Assembly (NCBI RefSeq): GCF_022026155.1
Contig: NZ_CP085041.1
Location: 528,306 to 592,305, forward strand
DNA: 64,000 nt
Origin: Dissulfurimicrobium hydrothermale
GTDB taxonomy: Bacteria; Desulfobacterota; Dissulfuribacteria; Dissulfuribacterales; Sh68
Direction: 5' to 3'
Position numbers and translations under genes: made by a program. The notes below the pieces were generated by a model that saw only the letters and a list, made by a program, of their open reading frames with translations, made no database searches and had not been told where the DNA came from. Below are positions 45,893 to 55,212 of this stretch, one piece after another; within the stretch, counting starts at the first letter, position 1; every line of letters begins with the position of its first letter.

Positions 45893-46951
45893 ATGGCTGG
45901 GAATACGTTTGGTGAGGTCTTCAGGATAATGACCTGGGGAGAGTCCCACGGCCCTGCGATCGGTGTGGTAGTGGACGGGTGTCCGCCTAGACTCCCCTTG
46001 ACTGAGGCTGCGATACAGGAGGCGTTGGATAAGCGGCGGCCAGGAAAGGGTGGTGTAATTGAGAGCCCAAGGAAGGAAATGGACCGGGTAGAGATACTTT
46101 CCGGTGTCTTTGAAGGTCTTACCACAGGGACGCCTATCTCGCTTTTCATAAGAAATGAAGACGCAAGAAGTGCGGCTTATGATAAACTCAAAGACGTCTT
46201 CAGACCCGGTCATGGTGACTACACCTATTTCAAAAAATACGGCATAAGGGATCATCGTGGCGGCGGCAGGGCCTCAGGGAGGGAGACCGCGGCAAGGGTG
46301 GCTGCAGGGGCCGTTGCCCAGGCGGTATTGGATACAGCGGGAATAGAGGTGACGGCGTATACGGTATGTCTCGGTGGCGTGTGGGCCGAAAGGCGTGATC
46401 TCCGGGCGGCCGAGCAGAACCGGCTCTTCTGTCCTGACCATGAGGCCTCTGTCAGGATGGAAGAGCGAGTGGCGGATGCGCGTTCAAGAGGCGACTCGGT
46501 AGGCGGGATTGTGGAGGTGAGTGTGCGCAACTGCCCGTCTGGTTTGGGGGAACCGGTGTTTGATAAGCTCGATGCGGATCTTGCCAAGGCGCTTATGTCC
46601 ATAGGGGCGGTAAAGGGTGTAGAGATAGGGTCTGGTTTTAGGGCTGCCTTAATGCTCGGTTCGGAGAACAACGATCAGATAGGCCCTGATGGGTTCTTGT
46701 CAAACAATTCCGGCGGTATACTTGCAGGCATCTCAAATGGAGACGAGATCGTATGTCGTGCGGCGGTAAAGCCGATACCTTCCATTTCAATGACCCAAAA
46801 GACCATAGACACAGGCGCAAGGCCAGTCGATATAATCATCGGCGGACGCCATGATGCATCGGCTATCCCAAGGATAGTGCCTGTATGCCAGGCCATGGTC
46901 AGGATCGTGCTTGCGGATCATCTCCTGCGGCTGAGGGCGATACGGGCATGA
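45893..46951 (+). CDS. aroC: Chorismate synthase
   Basis: Last step of the shikimate pathway, needing reduced FMN. 352 residues: [62 protein letters not shown] and [15 protein letters not shown]. Four bases follow the aroK stop; its own stop overlaps the tyrA start as ATGA. Confidence 0.95.
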   Translation: MAGNTFGEVFRIMTWGESHGPAIGVVVDGCPPRLPLTEAAIQEALDKRRPGKGGVIESPRKEMDRVEILSGVFEGLTTGTPISLFIRNEDARSAAYDKLKDVFRPGHGDYTYFKKYGIRDHRGGGRASGRETAARVAAGAVAQAVLDTAGIEVTAYTVCLGGVWAERRDLRAAEQNRLFCPDHEASVRMEERVADARSRGDSVGGIVEVSVRNCPSGLGEPVFDKLDADLAKALMSIGAVKGVEIGSGFRAALMLGSENNDQIGPDGFLSNNSGGILAGISNGDEIVCRAAVKPIPSISMTQKTIDTGARPVDIIIGGRHDASAIPRIVPVCQAMVRIVLADHLLRLRAIRA

Positions 46952-47769
46952 GCGGCGGTTGCGGGTCCAAGGTCTCTCCTTTGGTCGGTATCATAGGGGG
47001 CCATGGCCGTATGGGCAGGTGGTTTGAAAGGTTTTTCAAGGGGGCTGGCCTGACCGTTCTCCTCTCTGACCTGGACGGCGGTCTTGACCCTGAGGAGATT
47101 GCGAGACGCTGCGATGTTGTCGTGCTATCAGTGCCCATGACGACCTTTGACGATGTCGTAAGGCGGGTGGGGCCCATCCTGGGACCAGATGCCTTTTTGA
47201 CCGACCTATGTTCGCTCAAGGAGCGGCAAGTGGCCCTGATGCTTGAATATACTCAAGCGGAGACGGTTGGAACGCATCCGCTCTTTGGTCCATCCGAGGA
47301 GTCGATAGCCGGTAGAAGGGTCGCGCTCTGCCCAGGCAGGGGCAGGAGGTGGTTGGGTTGGTGGGAGGGGCTCTTGAGGGCCCATGGGGCATTGGTCCGC
47401 GTGGTCGACGCGGCGTTGCATGACAGGGCCATGGCCTGGGTCCAGGCCCTTAATCACCTTCTTGTCATGAGTCTTGGAATGGCGCTTATGGAAGATGGGA
47501 TAGATCCTGGAGATATCCTGGACCTCTCAACTCCGAGTTTCGAGCAGCAGCTTAAGGTGCTGGCGAGACTTTCGCAGCAGGACCCCAGGCTTTACGCCCA
47601 TATCCAGATGGCCAACCCATATTCGGCTGATGCGCTTGAGAGGTTTTTCAGAAAGGCGGAAGGGCTTCGCAGGATCATCGACAACAAGGACTGGGATGCC
47701 TTTACAAAGACCTTTGAAGAGTTGCAGGGATTGGGCTCAATCCTTTGCGGACGTATCCAAATTCAATAG
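46948..47769 (+). CDS. tyrA: Prephenate dehydrogenase
   Basis: Oxidises prephenate toward tyrosine with NAD(P). 273 residues: Rossmann site [33 protein letters not shown], the GTHPLFGPS segment with the catalytic histidine, and a helical dimer domain [13 protein letters not shown]. No chorismate mutase domain is attached, so that activity lies elsewhere. The start at 46948 overlaps the aroC stop; earlier in-frame starts would lie inside aroC and add a Pro/Gly-rich non-family stretch. Confidence 0.9.
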   Translation: MSGGCGSKVSPLVGIIGGHGRMGRWFERFFKGAGLTVLLSDLDGGLDPEEIARRCDVVVLSVPMTTFDDVVRRVGPILGPDAFLTDLCSLKERQVALMLEYTQAETVGTHPLFGPSEESIAGRRVALCPGRGRRWLGWWEGLLRAHGALVRVVDAALHDRAMAWVQALNHLLVMSLGMALMEDGIDPGDILDLSTPSFEQQLKVLARLSQQDPRLYAHIQMANPYSADALERFFRKAEGLRRIIDNKDWDAFTKTFEELQGLGSILCGRIQIQ

Positions 47770-48068
47770 TGAAGACATCTGGTTACATTAGGGAGGTCCA
47801 AGGAGAAGGCGTAATCATTAGCCTTCATGTACAACCAAGGGCATCGGTTACGTCTTTTGCCGGGGTATTCGGTGAAGCGCTAAAGCTCAAGGTCAAATCT
47901 CCGCCGGTTGACGGTGCGGCCAACGAGGAATGCCGGAGGTTTCTTGCCAGCCTGTTCAAAGTCGGAAGGAGCGATGTAAAGCTTAAGGCTGGCGCCGGGT
48001 CAAGGGACAAGATCTTTTTGATAAAAGGGATCAGTTTAGACGACGCCTTGACCCGCCTTGCCGGATAA
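47769..48068 (+). CDS. DUF167/YggU family protein
   Basis: 99 residues, small soluble domain: ISLHVQPRASVTSF, GEALKLKVKSPPVDGAANEECRRFLA and GAGSRDKIFLIKG, all family hallmarks. Function unknown. The start is taken at GTG 47769, overlapping the tyrA stop by one base; a TTG eight codons earlier lies inside tyrA. End of the aro operon. Confidence 0.88.
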   Translation: MKTSGYIREVQGEGVIISLHVQPRASVTSFAGVFGEALKLKVKSPPVDGAANEECRRFLASLFKVGRSDVKLKAGAGSRDKIFLIKGISLDDALTRLAG

Positions 48069-48250
48069 TCCTGTTTCTCAATTAAGCGTTAACTTTTGTC
48101 GGTTGCGGTGTAAGGTCGTCCAGCATGCCACATGCCCCCGGCACAGGTGGCTGGGCTGGCGTTCCTGCAAGGCGGACGGTCCTCGCCCCGGTCTTGTAGG
48201 GGCCATGCGGGCAAGGGATGCTGTCTGGCAGGCGGTTGTGCATGTAGCGT

Positions 48251-49273
48251 TCAATAGAGATAAAAAGACCATCCAGTCTGGCCGTTATGTCCCGGGGTCG
48301 GCGGACATCCGCCGGACGCTTTTAGGAGCAATTCGTCGAAGGAGACCCTGGGATACAGGCTCAGACCAATGATAGGCCCGCATTCCATGCCGTTAATAAG
48401 GCCGTCCCAGAGTCCGGAAAGCCTTAAGGCATCCTGTTTGAGCCGGTCGGCAACCCCTTCGGCCCCATCTCGCAGTCCTTCCGTCGTCTCTTTTGTCAGT
48501 AAAGAAACGGCCGCGGCCAGGTCTTCGAGTCCTTTTTTAATCTCGGGCCGTGCACTGACATCGATTGATGGATCAATTGGAAGCTTCAGGGCCAAGAGGT
48601 CTATGGCTGGTGTTCCGGTCAATGACTCATATGCCTTGTCCATGAGGTCCTTTACGTCTATGCCGATGCCTACAGGCGATACCCCTTCGAGGTTGGCCCT
48701 TGTCCAGAGCTCAGACCATGCTGCAAGGCGCTTTGAGGGTATTGAAACCGTCACCGTGGTTGCAAGGGGTCTTTGGGCCATCTTGTCAGGTCCGGTCCCT
48801 CGGCCGATGGCTGGTTCGCCGAGGAGTATGTCCTTGAGCACCATCTCCTTTGTCTTGAGCCTTACAAGTGACTCTTCCGCCTCATCTTCATTGCGGTCGT
48901 GGTTGTGGGCAAGCCTTAAAAGGATTTGGGCCTTAAGGAGCGGGTCCTTCCTGCTTTTTTTTAAGGAGGTTATGATCTCAGGTATGGATTCGCTGTCAAG
49001 GAGACCTCCAAGGTTTATGGCCTCAAGGTCTACATCTCTTGCCCAGCTTGTAATCGACCTTATGAACCCATTAAACCATTGGAGCCTGTCACCTAGCGGG
49101 CATGGCGAGATATAAGACAATTTCATGCTGCTCGGGTCCGACGAAGCGGAAAATGGCATACAGTCCTCGGCCGGGATGATTGCCGTGAGCCTGCTGAACA
49201 TGCGTGAGAGATGTCCCTTTAGATTGAAGCCGAGATATGTCACCGGATATACGACACCATGCATTTGATTCAT
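48251..49273 (-). CDS. Hypothetical protein, 340 aa
   Basis: Not recognised. Soluble, no signal peptide or membrane span. The middle (about 90-170) is charged and helical, with DPLLKAQILLRLAHNHDRNEDEAEE; later SIPSKRLAAWSELW, VGIGIDVKDLMDKAYE and PSIDVSARPEIKKGLEDLAA are predicted helices, and the end is GWSFYLY. AAGGTGG lies 8 nt before the ATG at 49273, which supports a real gene, as do length and codon use. Convergent with the aro operon; the 182-bp gap between them is GC-rich and holds no feature I can name. Confidence 0.72.
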   Translation of the reverse strand: MNQMHGVVYPVTYLGFNLKGHLSRMFSRLTAIIPAEDCMPFSASSDPSSMKLSYISPCPLGDRLQWFNGFIRSITSWARDVDLEAINLGGLLDSESIPEIITSLKKSRKDPLLKAQILLRLAHNHDRNEDEAEESLVRLKTKEMVLKDILLGEPAIGRGTGPDKMAQRPLATTVTVSIPSKRLAAWSELWTRANLEGVSPVGIGIDVKDLMDKAYESLTGTPAIDLLALKLPIDPSIDVSARPEIKKGLEDLAAAVSLLTKETTEGLRDGAEGVADRLKQDALRLSGLWDGLINGMECGPIIGLSLYPRVSFDELLLKASGGCPPTPGHNGQTGWSFYLY

Positions 49274-49450
49274 AGATGACCACCTTTTGAGGGTTCGATT
49301 TTATATAATGAAATAATAAAGTAGAGTTGAACAAAAGAACAGTCTTTTGAATACATCGGCTGGCATCGGTATAGAAACCCTTTACTTTTTAATATTTTTC
49401 GGGTTATCCTTATAAGGAAACTAAGTTGGATTAGGGGGGGCGCCAGAGCA

Positions 49451-49948
49451 ATGGTTCATACAAAATCAATCGAAGTGGACCTTCCGTGTGGGGTGTTTTA
49501 TAATCTGCAAAATATCCTGCTGGACATGAACGGTACCATGACCGTCGACGGTAAATGGATAGATGGCGTTGAAGGGAGATTGAAAGACATCTCCAAGCTC
49601 CTTAATGTCTATATCCTGTCCGCCGACACCAATCAGACCATGGAGGAGCTCACAAAAGACTTGGTCAATGATGGTATTGTAAAGGCGTACCGTCTTGAAC
49701 CCGGCCGAGGGGATATCCAGAAACTCGAATTTTTAAGGGACCTCGGGCGGGAAAATACAGTGGCCATAGGAAACGGCTGTAACGACGTCCTAATGTTGAG
49801 GGATGCGGCGCTGGGGATCTGCGTAATAGGCCAGGAAGGGGCATCCGTAAGCGCAATCATGTCGAGCAAGATGGTGGTGTTGAATATCTGCGACGCCTTC
49901 GACTTGTTTTTAAAACCGAGCCGTCTTATAGCGACCCTTAGAAAATAG
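49451..49948 (+). CDS. HAD-family soluble P-type ATPase-like protein, upstream of selD
   Basis: 165 residues with HAD motifs in the order of the P-type ATPase P-domain: LLDMNGTMTVDG (motif I, D-M-N-G-T), YILSADTN (motif II), EFLRDLG and VAIGNGCNDVLMLRDAALGICVIG (motif IV). The usual motif I is D-x-D-G-T, so Asn replaces the second Asp, as P-type ATPases themselves have D-K-T-G-T. No membrane part. It ends 16 bp before selD on the same strand, so the two are cotranscribed. Substrate unknown. Confidence 0.82.
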   Translation: MVHTKSIEVDLPCGVFYNLQNILLDMNGTMTVDGKWIDGVEGRLKDISKLLNVYILSADTNQTMEELTKDLVNDGIVKAYRLEPGRGDIQKLEFLRDLGRENTVAIGNGCNDVLMLRDAALGICVIGQEGASVSAIMSSKMVVLNICDAFDLFLKPSRLIATLRK

Positions 49949-49964
49949 ACCTCATCATGATACA

Positions 49965-51014
49965 ATGACGCAACAGGAAAGTGCCTTGCTAACAAGCAGG
50001 GTTGCGGCCTCTGGGTGAGCATCCAAGATAGGTCCGGGTGACCTTCAAGACATCCTGGGGGTGCTGCCCTTGTCTATCCATCCCGATCTCCTCCTTGGCC
50101 GTGAGATGGCCTCCGATGCCGGCGTATTCAGGATCAGTGATGAGATTGCAATAGTCCAATCTGTGGATTTTTTTACGCCGATAGTCGACGATCCTTACGA
50201 ATTCGGTCAGATCGCCGCCGCGAATTCGTTCAGCGATCTGTATGCCATGGGGGCTCGGCCCCTTACGGCCATGAATATAGTCTGCTTTCCGAGCAAGGAG
50301 GTTCCGAAGGAAGTCCTTAAAAAGATACTCCTCGGTGGTATCGACAAGATACATGAGGCAGGTGCGGTACTCCTGGGTGGGCACAGCGTGGAGGATCCTG
50401 AACCGAAATACGGGCTTGCCGTGACCGGGATCGTCCAGCCTGGGCATTTTATAACCAAGGCAGGGGCTGGGGCTGGAGACAGGCTGATTCTTACAAAGCC
50501 CCTTGGGACCGGCATCCTGGCGACTGTGCTTAAGGCCGGGCTGCTGCCGAACGATCTGTACAAAAAGTTGGTCGATATAATGAAGACCCTGAATCGTGAG
50601 GCCAGTGAGGCCATGATGGAGATAGGGGTCTCTGCGGCCACGGACATAACAGGCTTCGGTCTCGTCGGCCATGCCCTTGAGATGGCCGAGGCGAGCGGCG
50701 CCAGGCTTGTGATAGACGTCCACAAGGTACCCCATATACCGGAGGCAATCACATATCTCATGCAGGGCTTTGTCCCCGAAGGTGATTATGCCAACAGGAA
50801 TTTCTGCGAGAAAAAGATAAAAATAGATGCAGGGGTGGAAGAAGGGCTTATTGAGCTCCTTTTTGACGCGCAGACATCAGGCGGTCTTTTGATAGCCGTG
50901 CCGGAGGAGAAGACGGAGGAGCTGATCGTCCGTCTCTCCGGCAAAAGGCTTGAGTGGTGCAGGGATATAGGCCGTGTTGAAGAAGGTCCGCCTGCTGTAG
51001 TCATCAGACCATAG
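49965..51014 (+). CDS. selD: Selenophosphate synthase with active-site selenocysteine (UGA at 50016)
   Basis: Makes selenophosphate from selenide and ATP, the selenium donor for Sec-tRNA. 349 residues if UGA at 50016-50018 is read as selenocysteine, residue 18. The codons around it read RVAASG-Sec-ASKIGPGDLQDIL, aligning with the SelD active site GC/UxxK. Downstream are DEIAIVQSVDFFTPIVDDPYEFG, ANSFSDLYAMGARP, GGHSVEDPEPKYGLAVTG, DITGFGLVGHALEMA and DAQTSGGLLIAV. Read conventionally, the gene would start near 50061 and lose the catalytic region. ATG 49965 follows a usable context 16 bp after the HAD gene. Convergent with tlpA. Confidence 0.93.
50016..50044 (+). promoter_or_regulatory. Selenocysteine UGA and bacterial SECIS-like hairpin
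   Basis: UGA at 50016-50018 in the selD frame. A hairpin AGGTC (50030-50034), loop CGGGT, GACCT (50040-50044) begins 11 nt downstream, in the range for a SelB-binding SECIS; the GGUC at its stem and the G-rich loop resemble known bacterial elements. Confidence 0.7.
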
Positions 51015-51081
51015 ATGGTTTTTGGTTGGCGACTTCTTGCGACGCTATCAATTTTTATTTTTCACGGCGTTATCAAGAATA

Positions 51082-51588
51082 TCATTTCTGGTTGAGGGCC
51101 TTTAAGATGACCGGCTCGATTTCATCTTGTGTAACCATGCCGGTGTAGCTCTTCACGATCTTTTGCTCCCTATCGATTATAAACGTGGCAGGCAGGGCGT
51201 AGATGTCGCCGTAGTCCTTTAAGACCTTCGTATTTGCGATCAAAATAGGATAATTGACCTTCATGGCCTTGACAAAGGATGGCAGGACCTCTTGCCAGTC
51301 TTCATCAACAGAGATCCCTATGACATTGAATCCTTTTGACGCGTATTTGTTTTGAAGCGCTATAAAATCGGGCATCTCGGCCCTGCACGGCGGGCAGTAT
51401 GTAGCCCAAAAGTTTAAGAGCACCACTTTTCCCTTGAAGTCCGACAGGCTCACCTTTTTGTTTTCGAGGTTTAACAGGGTGAAATCAGGGGCCTTTACAG
51501 GGTTTGCCATACCCCGGCAGGCTGAAACATGCACAATTGCGACCAAGAAAAAAAATACTGTAAGTAACTTAATAGAGATCTTTTTCAT
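51082..51588 (-). CDS. TlpA/ResA-like thioredoxin lipoprotein
   Basis: 168 residues. N-terminal signal with a lipobox-like VSAC (MKKISIKLLTVFFFLVAIVH), then a TlpA-type thioredoxin fold: APDFTLLNLENKKVSLSDF, VLLNFWATYCPPCRAEMP (WCxxC-type active site CPPC) and the cis-proline segment ALPATFIID. Such proteins reduce disulfides outside the inner membrane, often of apocytochrome c, which suits the ccsB gene in the same operon. The ATG at 51588 has GAGG six bases upstream; an earlier ATG at 51603 lies within that site. Last gene of the alr-tat-hem operon. Confidence 0.88.
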   Translation of the reverse strand: MKKISIKLLTVFFFLVAIVHVSACRGMANPVKAPDFTLLNLENKKVSLSDFKGKVVLLNFWATYCPPCRAEMPDFIALQNKYASKGFNVIGISVDEDWQEVLPSFVKAMKVNYPILIANTKVLKDYGDIYALPATFIIDREQKIVKSYTGMVTQDEIEPVILKALNQK

Positions 51589-52315
51589 CTTTTTCCTCTT
51601 CATTAAAAGATTCTAGTTTATCTACAAGCTCCACAAGGAGCTCGGTTTCTTTTTTTAGTATGGTTTCCCCTTTTTCCCTAGAGGCCTTGGCTGGATTGCC
51701 CCAGATCCCCCCTGGCCAGAAGGCCCTCTTGTTTCTAACCAGGATTGAATGTGGGAATATTGGATATTCTTCAGGGCTTGTCCCTTTTATCTGCCATGGG
51801 CGCAGGAACTCCATTAGCGAGGTCTCGACCTCGCCTGCATGAGAGTCATTTTTTGTCTCGACCAGGCCGTCTGCAATCATGGCGACCAGGTCAAGCACAG
51901 TGAGCACTGCCACCTTAGCCTCTTTGAGGCGCCCGAGTATCTCCTCGCCTGCATCGAGCAGCGCGGCCATATGGGTTTTGCCAGCATGGCCTGATATAAG
52001 GACGAAATTCCTGAGCCCGTGTTGGTAAAGCGATGTCACGATCTCTATGGTTAAGATTTTAACCGTTGCACCCGAAATAGTGACGGTTCCAGGGTGTCTA
52101 CCAGTGCTTTTACATAGGCCATACCAGATCGGCGGGGCTACAAAAATAGGCCGCACTTTACATGCCTCTTTTGCAAGTTCATAGACATGGGCAGTATCGG
52201 TGCCAAGGGGCAGATGGGCCCCGTGTTCCTCAACAGAGCCAAAGGGCACGATGACCGTCCTGGTCTTTGAGAGCCCTTGGACAAAGGCTGGCATGGTGAT
52301 CTCCTCAAGAAGCAT
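51569..52315 (-). CDS. Creatininase family amidohydrolase
   Basis: 248 residues of the creatininase/MftE/FAPy-deformylase-like family: VIVPFGSVEEHGAHLPLGTDT (metal ligands Glu, His, Asp), APPIWYGLCKSTGRHPGTVTI, ISGHAGKTHMAAL and NDSHAGEVETSLM. Hydrolyses a cyclic amide or formamide; the substrate is not shown by sequence. The ATG at 52315 gives a normal family N-terminus; a TTG at 52351 overlapping the cysS stop is possible. Its 3' end overlaps tlpA by 20 bp. Confidence 0.85.
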   Translation of the reverse strand: MLLEEITMPAFVQGLSKTRTVIVPFGSVEEHGAHLPLGTDTAHVYELAKEACKVRPIFVAPPIWYGLCKSTGRHPGTVTISGATVKILTIEIVTSLYQHGLRNFVLISGHAGKTHMAALLDAGEEILGRLKEAKVAVLTVLDLVAMIADGLVETKNDSHAGEVETSLMEFLRPWQIKGTSPEEYPIFPHSILVRNKRAFWPGGIWGNPAKASREKGETILKKETELLVELVDKLESFNEEEKDEKDLY

Positions 52316-52347
52316 GGCGTCAAGTGTAATTCCGTATAAAAGACTTG

Positions 52348-53835
52348 TCAACCAAAGGATTTTATGGCCCAGCGGGTCCCTTCCGGCGTATCTTTGAGCA
52401 TAATGCCCTTTGCCTCAAGCCCCTTTCTGATCCTGTCCGCAGCAGCCCAGTCTTTTTTAGCCCTGGCAGCAGTCCTTTCTTCTATTGCGCTCAATATCTC
52501 CTCTTCTGTAAGGCCGAATCTTTTAAGACCTTCCAGATTCCTGGCATTTATATAGGCATCTGGCTCTTCCTCTAGGACCCCAAGGATATGTGAGGCATTC
52601 AGGATCACCCCTATCCCGGCCTCCAATTCCTTTGTGCACAATATCGACGGTGTCCTTTCACACTCCTTTGCCAGGCGGTTTAGCGCCCTAACCGCCTCAA
52701 ACAAATAGCCCATGGCCTGCGCTGTGTTGAAGTCATCGTCCATGGCCTGATCAAATCTTTCCGGCAGGGCCCTTAGGCTCTTTACGGCATCTTCTGCGAC
52801 GTCGCTTAAAGGGCGCATTTTTTTTGTAGCCTTTGTAGCTCTTGATGCCTTGTTTTTTGCCTCGCAGATGGTGTTATAGCACCTATCCAACGCGGCCTCC
52901 ATCTCGTTCAAGGCCTCTTCACTGTAATCAAGAGGACTCCTGTAGTGTTTGGACAGGAGAAAGAGGCGCAGGGCCTCAGGACTGTGTGTCTTTAAGATCT
53001 CGTGGATGGTAATAAAATTGCCGAGCGATTTTGACATTTTTTCGCCGTTTATGGTGACAAATCCATTGTGAATCCAATAGCGCACAAAGGTCTTGCCGGT
53101 TGCGGCCTCCGACTGGGCTATCTCATTTTCGTGGTGCGGAAATATGAGATCAAGCCCGCCGCCGTGGATATCAAGGGTGGGTCCAAGGTATTTCATGCCC
53201 ATGGCAGAACACTCGATGTGCCAGCCTGGGCGTCCAGCCCCCCATGGAGACTGCCACGAAGGTTCCCCTGGTTTCGCTGCCTTCCAGAGGGCGAAGTCGA
53301 GTGGGTCTTTTTTGCGTTCACCTATAGCCACCCTTGCCCCTGAAACCAGTTCTTCTATATTCCTTCCGGAAAGCGCGCCGTAGGCCGGGAAATGGCGCAC
53401 AGAAAAATAGACGTCTCCGTCAGCTTCATAGGCGTATTCCTTTGAGATGAGGGTCTCGATAAGCCTTACAATCTCTTTGATGTGTTCGGTGGCCCTTGGC
53501 TCAAAGCTGGCCGGCATTACCTTGAGCCTTGCCATGTCTTCATAAAAATGTCTGATCTCACGCTCTGAGAGTTCGGAGGATGAGATCCCTTCTTCATTCG
53601 CCCTCTTTATGATCTTGTCGTCTATGTCTGTGAAATTTCGTACAAAATGGACTTTATAGCCCTTATGTTGAAGATAGCGCACAAAGGCGTCGAAGACCAC
53701 GGCAGATCTTGCATGTCCAATGTGGCAACGGTCATATGTGGTGACACCGCAGACATACATCTTTACATGCCCTGGTTCCATCGGCTCAAACGGCTCCTTT
53801 TTGCGGGTCAACGTATTATAGATTTTAAGGTCCAT
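52348..53835 (-). CDS. cysS: Cysteinyl-tRNA synthetase
   Basis: Charges tRNA-Cys. 495 residues, class I: MYVCGVTTYDRCHIGHARSAV holds the HIGH motif and first zinc cysteine, WHIECSAM the second, GGGLDLIFPHHENEIAQSEA the remaining zinc ligands, and KMSKSLGNFI the KMSKS loop. Helical anticodon domain at the C-terminus. Lies between hemA (69 bp upstream) and the creatininase gene (33 bp downstream). Confidence 0.96.
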   Translation of the reverse strand: MDLKIYNTLTRKKEPFEPMEPGHVKMYVCGVTTYDRCHIGHARSAVVFDAFVRYLQHKGYKVHFVRNFTDIDDKIIKRANEEGISSSELSEREIRHFYEDMARLKVMPASFEPRATEHIKEIVRLIETLISKEYAYEADGDVYFSVRHFPAYGALSGRNIEELVSGARVAIGERKKDPLDFALWKAAKPGEPSWQSPWGAGRPGWHIECSAMGMKYLGPTLDIHGGGLDLIFPHHENEIAQSEAATGKTFVRYWIHNGFVTINGEKMSKSLGNFITIHEILKTHSPEALRLFLLSKHYRSPLDYSEEALNEMEAALDRCYNTICEAKNKASRATKATKKMRPLSDVAEDAVKSLRALPERFDQAMDDDFNTAQAMGYLFEAVRALNRLAKECERTPSILCTKELEAGIGVILNASHILGVLEEEPDAYINARNLEGLKRFGLTEEEILSAIEERTAARAKKDWAAADRIRKGLEAKGIMLKDTPEGTRWAIKSFG

Positions 53836-53904
53836 CGAGGATCTCCCTGTAATTTTTCAACTAAGGATCGCCTTGGGGCGTCTGGCCTGCCATATTTCCC
53901 GGGC

Positions 53905-55212
53905 TCAATGCCTTTCCTTGCATTCTTCGGTCCCATTCAGGCCGAAAAGACGGCCGGCCGCCTCAACAAGTTCGCTTTTCCCCTCTTTGCACCCCTCCTT
54001 TTTGAGACAAATTATAGGATTGAGGAGGATTTTCTGCACGATTGAGGAGGTCAGGACGTCAATCGCCTTTTGCTGTTCAGGTGTTAGTGCGCTTAATACG
54101 GAGTGGCTGCGGGCCATCTCGCGGCGGCGTACCTCCTCCGCCTTCTGTTGGATAGCTTGGATCACGGGTACGGCGTCAGTTGACTCAAGCCAAGACATGA
54201 ACTTGATGACCTCGGCCTCCACCATACGTTCAGCCTTTTTGGCCTCTTTCCCCCGCTCCGCTTTGTTGAATTCAACGATCCCTTTGAGGTCGTCTATGCC
54301 GTAAAGATAGACATTTTCAAGTTCATTGACCCCCGGCTCTATATCCCTTGGAACTGCAATATCTATGAGGAACAAGAGGCGGTGCCGCCTGGGACGCATT
54401 GCCCTGCGCACTATATCTTTGGTTAAGATAAACCCCGGTGCGCCTGTGGAGCTTATTACTATATCAGTCTCAAGCAGGGCGTCTTCTATCTCCTCAAGGG
54501 CAATGGCCAGGCCTTTCAGCCGCTCCGCAAGCTCAACTGCCCTTGAGAGGGTGCGGTTGGCTACGATGAGCCTGGATATCCCATTTGTCATAAGGTGTCT
54601 GGCCGCAAGTTCAGCCATCTCGCCTGCGCCTACCAAGAGGGCCTTTTTGCCTTTCAAATCGCCGAATATCTTCTTTGCAAGCTCAACAGCTGCATAACTT
54701 ATGGAGACCGCACTGTTCGCTATGCCGGTCTCTGTACGGATGAGTTTTGCTACAGAGAATGCCTTGTGGAGTAAACGGTTGAGGATGGCGCCCGATGTCT
54801 TTGCATCCACTGCCATGCGATAGGCGTCTTTCATCTGCCCGAGTATCTGTGGTTCGCCGACGACCATTGAATCAAGGCTTGAAGCCACCTTGAACACATG
54901 GCGAATCGCCTCTTCCCCCTTGTATATATAGAGCACGGAGTCAAGGAGGGTCTTGTCTATTCCGGTGTTTTTAAGCCAGAGCGCCTTAATTGCGGCCTCT
55001 GCATCCTTGGGGGTCTGTGTTGCGGAGATGACCTCCACCCTGTTGCATGTAGACAGAAATACCAGTTCATCAAGCTGAGGGAGCCCTGATAGGAGTTTCA
55101 AGGCCGGTGTTTCGCAATTACGAAGCGCCAGACGTTCGCGCACCTCGACACCCGCAGTTTTATGGTTTACACCCATAAGCAATATCTGAGGTCTATTTGA
55201 AGCTTGCGGCAT
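53905..55212 (-). CDS. hemA: Glutamyl-tRNA reductase
   Basis: First step of C5 tetrapyrrole synthesis: reduces glutamyl-tRNA to glutamate-1-semialdehyde. 435 residues: LLMGVNHKTAGVEVRERLAL, LSTCNRVEV with the catalytic cysteine, ALLVGAGEMAELAARHL (NADPH site) and STGAPGFILTK, then a helical dimer domain. The C-terminus has three extra cysteines (CLKKEGC and EECKERH), a point where heme may bind as in regulated HemA proteins; that is inference. Overlaps the end of ccsB by 20 bp. Confidence 0.95.
   Translation of the reverse strand: MPQASNRPQILLMGVNHKTAGVEVRERLALRNCETPALKLLSGLPQLDELVFLSTCNRVEVISATQTPKDAEAAIKALWLKNTGIDKTLLDSVLYIYKGEEAIRHVFKVASSLDSMVVGEPQILGQMKDAYRMAVDAKTSGAILNRLLHKAFSVAKLIRTETGIANSAVSISYAAVELAKKIFGDLKGKKALLVGAGEMAELAARHLMTNGISRLIVANRTLSRAVELAERLKGLAIALEEIEDALLETDIVISSTGAPGFILTKDIVRRAMRPRRHRLLFLIDIAVPRDIEPGVNELENVYLYGIDDLKGIVEFNKAERGKEAKKAERMVEAEVIKFMSWLESTDAVPVIQAIQQKAEEVRRREMARSHSVLSALTPEQQKAIDVLTSSIVQKILLNPIICLKKEGCKEGKSELVEAAGRLFGLNGTEECKERH

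Noticed and set aside
48069-48250. GC-rich gap between DUF167 and the 340-aa gene considered as tRNA-Sec or another RNA gene
   Set aside because: No cloverleaf, T-arm consensus or CCA end could be found; an open frame from 48058 is only a shadow.
51000-51060. ACCAT/ATGGT stem after selD as a terminator
   Set aside because: Only 5 bp with a 2-nt centre, too short to form a stable hairpin.
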